From Populus alba (Eukaryota; Streptophyta; Magnoliopsida; Malpighiales; Salicaceae), in assembly GCF_005239225.2 (NCBI RefSeq), contig NC_133300.1, forward strand, positions 20,821,584-20,885,583: DNA of 64,000 nt, read 5' to 3'. The notes beneath the pieces were generated by a model that saw only the letters and a program-made list of their open reading frames with translations, did not search any database and was not told where the DNA came from. This document shows positions 56,764 to 64,000 of this stretch, piece by piece; position 1 is the stretch's first letter; each line of letters starts with the position of its first letter. The position numbers and the translations under genes are program-made.

Positions 56764-57910
56764 TTACACAAGGACACAAGCATTTCGATCATCCTCAGGA
56801 GCTGTAAGAGCTAAACAGGGATCAATATTGGCCTGGTTAGACTTGTTCAACTCAGCAAAAGCATTTTCATCTTTTTTAACTTGATCTTCATCTTTACTCA
56901 TCTGACCTTCTTGCTTCTTCTGCTCTTCTTTCTTGGGTGAAGAGAAGAGTGCAAATGGGCCAGGCCAATTGAAAATATAGAGGTAATGCAGGGTCAGTCA
57001 AATTCCACCGCGGCACTGAGCAGGGAGGCTTAACACTGCCAATTACCATCTGGAAAACATGAAATCAAATAACCACAGGTGGCAGGTGGGCCTCCAAAGA
57101 GCCAGAGACCCGTTTGCCATGGAAATCTTGCCACTCAACTAGGCACTGGTGTCTGGATAACCAAACCCTAAATCACCAAACACCACCTGGACAACATACA
57201 ATCCTCAAGGGACACCCTAAAACCAACTACAAAAACAAATTCTGAAACCCTCTAGATCCACACTAGGAGAGCATCAACCACCCAAACAGAACAAACCACC
57301 ACCACATACCCTTAGCAACATGCACACTCCATAAACCCAAAGGTACACCTCCTCAAAATCAATCCATCATCATGTAATCCCCCAAATGGCAACAGATACC
57401 TTCAAAACCACAGAGCAGCTTTATTTAACCTAAACGATGAAATGCCAGATTGACCTAGGTAGAGCTTTGAATTGGATTGCAGGAAAACCAAGCTAGATGT
57501 TATGATCATTGAATTAATGGGTTTGTTTGTTGTATTTGGTAAGCAAGAATGACATGGAGAAGAAAATCAAGAGAAGGCAGACAAAGGTTAAGAAGAAGGA
57601 GAGAGGATGTGAGAGGGAGGGAGGGAAACACAGTAAGAGAAATTGAGGAACAAAATTTGTGTTGAATATTCACTAGTGAACTATTTGTCCAATTGGCATC
57701 CTATACAAGCCTAAACAAACCACGGATCCTATCCAATAGGGTTGGGTTACAAAATATTAATACATCCCTTCATGTAACACCAGTTATTATCAAACCACTT
57801 ATTGCACATACAAGGGTTTTTTTTAATCAAAGTAAGCATAGAATAGAAGATTCTAATATTTGTTTATGACCCTGGTCATGGTTTTCTGATCTTGGATATC
57901 AACTTTCAAC
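56764..57910 (-). pseudogene. HIPP-like gene remnant with CaaX-type C-terminus
   Basis: Minus strand. The 3' end is an open tail of about 65 codons: SSPKKEEQKKQEGQ, a Lys/Glu-rich linker, then TAPEDDRNACVLV and stop at 56764. CVLV fits a prenylated CaaX box, and a charged linker plus CaaX is the layout of heavy-metal-associated isoprenylated plant proteins (HIPPs). About 1.1 kb upstream (57840-57910) lies an acceptor-like ccggacag followed by KLVLKVD(I)QDQKTMTRV, the start of an HMA domain. Relative to 53597-53690 it lacks about 23-29 bases, including the end of the helix. I could not assemble an intact frame between the parts. Probably a broken gene; an intron-rich live gene is possible. Confidence 0.45.
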
Positions 57911-58756
57911 ACTAATTTCTGTCCGGAAAAAAAAATCATATAAAAAAATCATTACAGATCAAAATCCAGATAATCAAGACATGGTGATTCCCTGAAAATT
58001 ACAGGGAAAAAAGAGACCAAGAATCCATAGAAACCATTAACAAATTAAACTGAGGTTTTCCATAACTACATGTACAAAAAATACAAGTCAACTCATAATT
58101 AACTCTCACCTGCCACATTCCTATAAAGCTTTGAGAGAATTAAACTACAATCAACTTCGAAAGCTGAGGCGAGCGAGGGAGTTCAGAGAGAGAGAGAGAG
58201 AGAAGAGATGGCTTTGAGTTAAAGACAAGCCTTCTTAGGTCTTTTTTTTATGCGATCGGACGCTAAACAAATAAGTTTCTTAAATCAACCCTTATACTCG
58301 AAATCCATCCTAAAGTTAAAAAAATCCAGCCCAGCCCTATAGGTTATTCCGCATCTAGCCATCTCGATATATAAATCATTTTAGCTTAAAAAGAGAGGGA
58401 AAAGAATTCATCTGGTTTTTCCTGATTTGAGTCGATTCAGGATACAATTATCTTGGTTAAAAATTTATATTTTTTAAACAATATAATTTTAATTTAAAAA
58501 AATTAATTAATTCATGTCAACTCTTCTTATAAATCAGTCTAGACCGAATAGACCCGGTGATATAAAATTATATTTGAAGAAACTATGAAAAGCTAAAGAA
58601 AATGATAAATAAGTTAAAGGATTAAAAAAAAACTAAAATAAAATTTATATTCTTAAAAACAAGATGAAAAAAATTAAAATCTTAATTTTGTAATATGAGA
58701 AACAAAAGAAAGTAAAAAACTATAATATTCTACATCAACGAATAAGGATTCAGAGA
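57911..58756. other. Upstream of the HIPP remnant, then intergenic
   Basis: A (GA)n run at 58185-58202 may lie in the leader of the minus-strand remnant. The rest is AT-rich. At about 58757 homology to the NPF/NLR block begins. Confidence 0.45.
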
Positions 58757-58860
58757 AGGTTTTTATATAAACATGCTCACCTTGGTTAATAAAACATGTT
58801 TCGAGGTGATGCGTGGCTATCAAGAACAAATCTTAGTTGGCTTTTGTCTATGCAAATTCT
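58757..58860 (-). pseudogene. Short NPF fragment upstream of NLR copy 3
   Basis: About 100 bp (catgctcaccttggttaata through caaatcttagttggc) match the end of the NPF fragments nearest the NLR in copies A and B (3720-3810 and 8240-8330). Copy 3 therefore descends from the same NPF/NLR arrangement, with a breakpoint near 58757 that removed the rest of the transporter. Confidence 0.8.
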
Positions 58861-59984
58861 AAACATCTTCGATCAAATTCTCAATCTTGCTATTCTTTAC
58901 TTCCCTACTGCTCAATTCACCATTTTCCTGTCCACACTCACATCCTCTGGAAAGATTCATCATGGCAGTTGAGATTGCGTTAACATGTCTGAAAGGTGCT
59001 GCTGGTTTTCTAGGCCAACAATTGACTCCTGTGCTTTTGCACATGTGGGAAGCTCAATAAGTAAAAGCTCGAGAAGTTGAGAGAAACATTGAATAATGTT
59101 AATGGCTTGCTCAATGATGCCGAGGAGAAGCAAATAACTAAAGTTGGGAGAGATCTATTTACTGTGATGGTTCTGAAGACTTGGATTGCGGATGCTAAAG
59201 AAGTTATCTATGAAGTTGAAGACTTGTTGATTGAGACTGATAGTGAAGCACAACAAATAGTTTTGGTAGCTGGTTCTCAAACTAGCATGTATCAGGTGTG
59301 AAACTTTTTTATCTCCTTTCTTTGTCCTTAAGCAAGAATGAGGAAGGAGAGAGGCCCATAAATTAGAAAAGATTTTTGAAATACTTGAAAGGTTAGAAGA
59401 CAAATCTCGTAGCCTCCATCTAATGAAGCAACCACCATCTCATGAGTGCGTGCCTTTGACTTCTCTACTAGGTCATACTCGAGTTTATGGTAGGGACCAA
59501 TCTAAGGAGGCCATAAAGAAGTTGCTTTTATCTGATGATGCAGAAGGAGAAACCTTCTTGGCTAGATTTGTCTATGATAATGATGAAGTAAAAAAGTGGT
59601 TTGATCTGAAAGCATGGGTCTCTGTTTCGCAAGAACTTAATGTTCGTAAGGGTTTTTGGATTCAGATTCCATGCCTCCCAATAGTCTTCACTGTAAACTC
59701 CAAGAGATATTGAAGGGCAACAAGTTATTTCTTGTTTTAGATGATTTTTGGAATGATGATCCAGAGGAATGCAATTTTTTAATCGCACCTTTGATGGCTG
59801 GGGTAGAGGGAAGTAAGATTATCATTACAACACACAAGAAGAGCGAAAGATGATCATCATTGCAAAATCTTCACCCTAATCTTTTGCAAACTCTTTATCC
59901 TATTCCCTTAAAAGGAATAGGCAGTGACAAGTGTTGGTTGTTGTTTTCAGAATATGCATTTAATGATGCAAATCATAGTGCCCA

Positions 59985-61117
59985 TTCGTGTATTGTCTTT
60001 GCTCCATGTAGGTAAGTTGCCTAGCTCGATTGACAGCTTGAAACAACCATGGTATATAAACCTCTCAGAATCATCGGAACACAGGTTGTCTGAAACTGTG
60101 TGTACCTTGCACAACTTGCGGATACCAATCTTGCGTTGGTGCAAGAATCTTGTTGAGTTGCCAACCAACCTGATGAATCTAACAAACTTGTATCATCTGG
60201 ATATTAAAGGAACAAGACTGCAACAGATGACGCCTCAAATGGGTAAATGATCTAAACTTCAAACTTTGACTGATTTTTTTGTGGGTAAACGAAATGGATC
60301 CAGCATAAATGAAATAGGAGAGCTCAAATGCCTAGAGGGAAGACTCCGTACTTGGATGCTTCAAAATGTTGTCGACGCCCAAGATGCTTTAGGAGATAAT
60401 TTGGAAGGCACGAGGGATCTCAGAAAGTTAGATCTGAGGTGAAGCAATGATTCGTATGGTTCTCTTGATGAACGCGTGCTTCATCAACTAAAGCCTAATA
60501 TGAATGTGCGTTGTCTTGTAATTGTTGGTTATGGGGGTTCAAGATTCCCTGCTTGGTTAATAGACCCATTCTTAGTGGACCTTGAGGCTTAGTGAATGCC
60601 ATTGTTCCTTCCTGCCACCACTCGGTCAGTTAGCATATCTAAAAAGACTTTTGATCAAAGCATTCGATAAAGTCGAGAGTGTAGGTTGTGAGTTTTGTGG
60701 AAATTGCACTTCCACAAGCATTGCATTCAAATCACTCGAGAGCTTGACTTTTGAGAGGATGCCACAATGGTGTGAATGGGTTCCTAATGTTGCTGAAAGT
60801 GAAGAGAAAGCTTTTCCTCGCCTCCAAGTGCTTTGCATAAGTGAAGGTCCTAAATTAAAGAAAACCCTACCCAGCCACCTTCCTTCTTTAAAAGAACTCA
60901 CAATTACAAAGTGTTCCCAGTTTGTGCTTTCACTTCCAAGGCCTACAACCATTAACAAAATGTCTTTAAAGGACTCTTTAAATGACCATCCTCATGTGGT
61001 GAAATTAGAGACTTTGACTTCAGGCGGGCACAGTCTCCTAGTTCAATCTTGCTACTCCTTAGATTCCTTACTGAAGGAAATGGAGCAACTGGGTTATTTT
61101 CACCATATGAGGGAGAT
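59985..61117 (+). repeat. Array 2 module 1 (5'-truncated)
   Basis: The module begins part-way, at the LRR, because of the deletion at 59985. It reads LQQMTPQMGK then TGA at 60248, and has a private TGA in LDLR*SND near 60440. It shares acttttgatc and cctcatgtgg variants with module 3 but not module 2. Confidence 0.92.
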
Positions 61118-62599
61118 AGAGAGATGACAGAAACATGATACAGGTGCTTTGAAGATCTTGTATCAATGTCCCTTTTTGAACAAGTAAGTGATAACTCACC
61201 ATTATTCGCAATGCATGACCTCACAAATGACTTGGCAAAATTTGTGTATGGAGAGTTTGCTGTTTGTTTAGATGATGGCGATTCTTGGAAGGTTTCTAAG
61301 AAGACTCGTCACTTATCGTATGCAAGAACTAGATCTGAAGATCTGAACAATCCTGTGGGCCCTGATGAGGTACAAAATTTGCGTACAATTTTGTTAATAT
61401 CAAAGTTCTTTCTGGCAAACATGAATGACGAGGAAATCGGTGACTTTCTGGGAAGATTCCAGCCTCTTCGTGTATTGTCTTTGCTCCATGTAGGTAAGTT
61501 GCCTAGCTCGATTGGCAGCTTGAAACAACCATGGTATATAAACCTCTCAGAATCATCGGAACACAGGTTGTCTGAAACTGTGTGTACCTTGCACAACTTG
61601 CGGATACCAATCTTGCGTTGGTGCAAGAATCTTGTTGAGTTGCCAACCAACCTGATGAATCTAACAAACTTGTATCATCTGGATATTAAAGGAACAAGAC
61701 TGCAATAGATGACGCCTCAAATGGGTAAATGATCTAAACTTCAAACTTTGACTGATTTTTTTGTGGGTAAACGAAATGGATCCAGCATAAATGAAATAGG
61801 AGAGCTCAAATGCCTAGAGGGAAGACTCCGTACTTGGATGCTTCAAAATGTTGTCGACGCCCAAGATGCTTTAGGAGATAATTTGGAAGGCACGAGGGAT
61901 CTCAGAGAGTTAGATCTGAGGTGGAGCAATGATTCGTATGGTTCTCTTGATGAACGCGTGCTTCATCAACTAAAGCCTAATATGAATGTGCGTTGTCTTG
62001 TAATTGTTGGTTATGGGGGTTCAAGATTCCCTGCTTGGTTAATAGACCCATTCTTAGTGGACCTTGAGGCTTAGTGAATGCCATTGTTCCTTCCTGCCAC
62101 CACTCGGTCAGTTAGCATATCTAAAAAGACTTCTGATCAAAGCATTCGATAAAGTCGAGAGTGTAGGTTGTGAGTTTTGTGGAAATTGCACTTCCACAAG
62201 CATTGCATTCAAATCACTCGAGAGCTTGACTTTTGAGAGGATGCCACAATGGTGTGAATGGGTTCCTAATGTTGCTGAAAGTGAAGAGAAAGCTTTTCCT
62301 CGCCTCCAAGTGCTTTGCATAAGTGAAGGTCCTAAATTAAAGAAAACCCTACCCAGCCACCTTCCTTCTTTAAAAGAACTCACAATTACAAAGTGTTCCC
62401 AGTTTGTGCTTTCACTTCCAAGGCCTACAACCATTAACAAAATGTCTTTAAAGGACTCTTTAAATGACCATCCTCATATGGTGAAATTAGAGACTTTGAC
62501 TTCAGGCGGGCACAGTCTCCTAGTTCAATCTTGCTACTCCTTAGATTCCTTACTGAAGGAAATGGAGCAACTGGGTTATTTTCACCATATGAGGGAGAT
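61118..62599 (+). repeat. Array 2 module 2
   Basis: 1482 bp, one minisatellite unit. It has a TAG in LQ*MTP at 61706, the array-wide TGA after MGK at 61732 and the shared frameshift near 62054. Left and right junctions carry gggagatagagagatga. Confidence 0.93.
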
Positions 62600-64000
62600 A
62601 GAGAGATGACAGAAACATGATACAGGTGCTTTGAAGATCTTGTATCAATGTCCCTTTTTGAACAAGTAAGTGATAACTCACCATTATTCGCAATGCATGA
62701 CCTCACAAATGACTTGGCAAAATTTGTGTATGGAGAGTTTGCTGTTTGTTTAGATGATGGCGATTCTTGGAAGGTTTCTAAGAAGACTCGTCACTTATCG
62801 TATGCAAGAACTAGATCTGAAGATCTGAACAATCCTGTGGGCCCTGATGAGGTACAAAATTTGCGTACAATTTTGTTAATATCAAAGTTCTTTCTGGCAA
62901 ACATGAATGACGAGGAAATCGGTGACTTTCTGGGAAGATTCCAGCCTCTTCGTGTATTGTCTTTGCTCCATGTAGGTAAGTTGCCTAGCTCGATTGGCAG
63001 CTTGAAACAACCATGGTATATAAACCTCTCAGAATCATCGGAACACAGGTTGTCTGAAACTGTGTGTACCTTGCACAACTTGCGGATACCAATCTTGCGT
63101 TGGTGCAAGAATCTTGTTGAGTTGCCAACCAACCTGATGAATCTAACAAACTTGTATCATCTGGATATTAAAGGAACAAGACTGCAACAGATGACGCCTC
63201 AAATGGGTAAATGATCTAAACTTCAAACTTTGACTGATTTTTTTGTGGGTAAACGAAATGGATCCAGCATAAATGAAATAGGAGAGCTCAAATGCCTAGA
63301 GGGAAGACTCTGTACTTGGATGCTCCAAAATGTTGTCGACGCCCAAGATGCTTTAGGAGATAATTTGGAAGGCACGAGGGATCTCAGAAAGTTAGATCTG
63401 AGGTGGAGCAATGATTCGTATGGTTCTCTTGATGAACGCGTGCTTCATCAACTAAAGCCTAATATGAATGTGCGTTGTCTTGTAATTGTTGGTTATGGGG
63501 GTTCAAGATTCCCTGCTTGGTTAATAGACCCATTCTTAGTGGACCTTGAGGCTTAGTGAATGCCATTGTTCCTTCCTGCCACCACTCGGTCAGTTAGCAT
63601 ATCTAAAAAGACTTTTGATCAAAGCATTCGATAAAGTCGAGAGTGTAGGTTGTGAGTTTTGTGGAAATTGCACTTCCACAAGCATTGCATTCAAATCACT
63701 CGAGAGCTTGACTTTTGAGAGGATGCCACAATGGTGTGAATGGGTTCCTAATGTTGCTGAAAGTGAAGAGAAAGCTTTTCCTCGCCTCCAAGTGCTTTGC
63801 ATAAGTGAAGGTCCTAAATTAAAGAAAACCCTACCCAGCCACCTTCCTTCTTTAAAAGAACTCACAATTACAAAGTGTTCCCAGTTTGTGCTTTCACTTC
63901 CAAGGCCTACAACCATTAACAAAATGTCTTTAAAGGACTCTTTAAATGACCATCCTCATGTGGTGAAATTAGAGACTTTGACTTCAGGCGGGCACAGTCT
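62600..64000 (+). repeat. Array 2 module 3 (cut by window end)
   Basis: 1401 bp of an expected 1482. It matches module 2 almost base for base, but shares LQQ, LRKLDL, acttttgatc and cctcatgtgg with module 1. The array continues to the right of the window. Confidence 0.92.

Larger units (their letters stand above)
58962..64000 (+). pseudogene. CC-NB-LRR pseudogene copy 3 with second LRR array (runs off window)
   Basis: The ATG at 58962 and early frameshift match copies 1-2. The CC frame 59077-59301 is open. At 59423-59713 the frame reads VYGRDQSKEAIKKLLLSDDA without the TGA of copies 1-2, but with the same P-loop deletion (GETFLARF). A deletion around 59650 removes part of RNBS-A. Kinase-2 LVLDDFWND (59656-59853) follows. 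At 59985 NB sequence (cccattc) joins directly to LRR sequence (gtgtattgtctttgctcc), deleting GLPL, RNBS-D and MHD. Three LRR modules follow, the last cut by the window end. Shared and private stops rule out a protein. Confidence 0.9.

Noticed and set aside
1..64000. tRNA, rRNA or organelle-derived genes
   Set aside because: None was recognised by eye on either strand. tRNAscan-SE would be needed to exclude a tRNA firmly.

Overview
This window is nuclear DNA from a woody eudicot. AT-rich intergenic DNA with dispersed AT-rich repeats, an R13L1-type CC-NB-LRR family and gene structures typical of trees suggest Populus or Salix. That assignment is inference; no species-specific marker was tested. 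No organelle, bacterial or viral replicon features were seen.

Four genes look intact. (1) 18978-22684 (+) is a six-exon protein-only RNase P (PRORP1-like, 578 aa). (2) 29078-33652 (+) is a single-exon CC-NB-LRR immune receptor of 1524 aa with two N-terminal coiled-coil domains. (3) 36782-38092 (+) encodes a DUF247 protein. (4) 41894-45073 (-) is a two-exon LRR receptor kinase of the EFR/Xa21 (LRR-XII, non-RD) type, 1020 aa.

The flanks are a graveyard of one broken CC-NB-LRR lineage. Copy 1 (3912-7030) and copy 2 (8433-17298) lie in a 4.52-kb tandem duplication, each preceded by a divergently oriented fragment of an NPF (NRT1/PTR) transporter. Copy 2 carries five tandem copies of a 1.48-1.57-kb module running from the end of NB-ARC through the LRRs. 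Copy 3 (58962 to the window end) carries a second such array that runs off the window. Module lengths fit 1482 + 43 x (n-1), because a nested 43-bp minisatellite is present once, twice or three times. All copies share old lesions, so amplification came after the gene was already dead.

The region 49.4-58 kb is a mosaic. NLR copy 4 keeps half a P-loop. It is interrupted by the first exon and intron of an ORMDL (sphingolipid regulator) gene. It then folds back on itself: about 0.62 kb of NLR-derived sequence is repeated in inverted orientation around a loop of about 49 nt (52068-53360). This long hairpin is the most interesting structure here, as a candidate small-RNA precursor derived from an immune receptor. 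Heavy-metal-associated (HMA/HIPP-like) gene fragments lie beside it in both orientations.

The rest is AT-rich intergenic DNA with microsatellites, one degraded Ty3/gypsy integrase remnant, a candidate MITE and a dispersed repeat present three times. Functionally, the intact receptors (CNL and LRR-RLK) and the decayed arrays form an immune-receptor cluster, with PRORP and DUF247 as unrelated neighbours. Whether the pseudogene arrays and hairpin are transcribed cannot be told from sequence.
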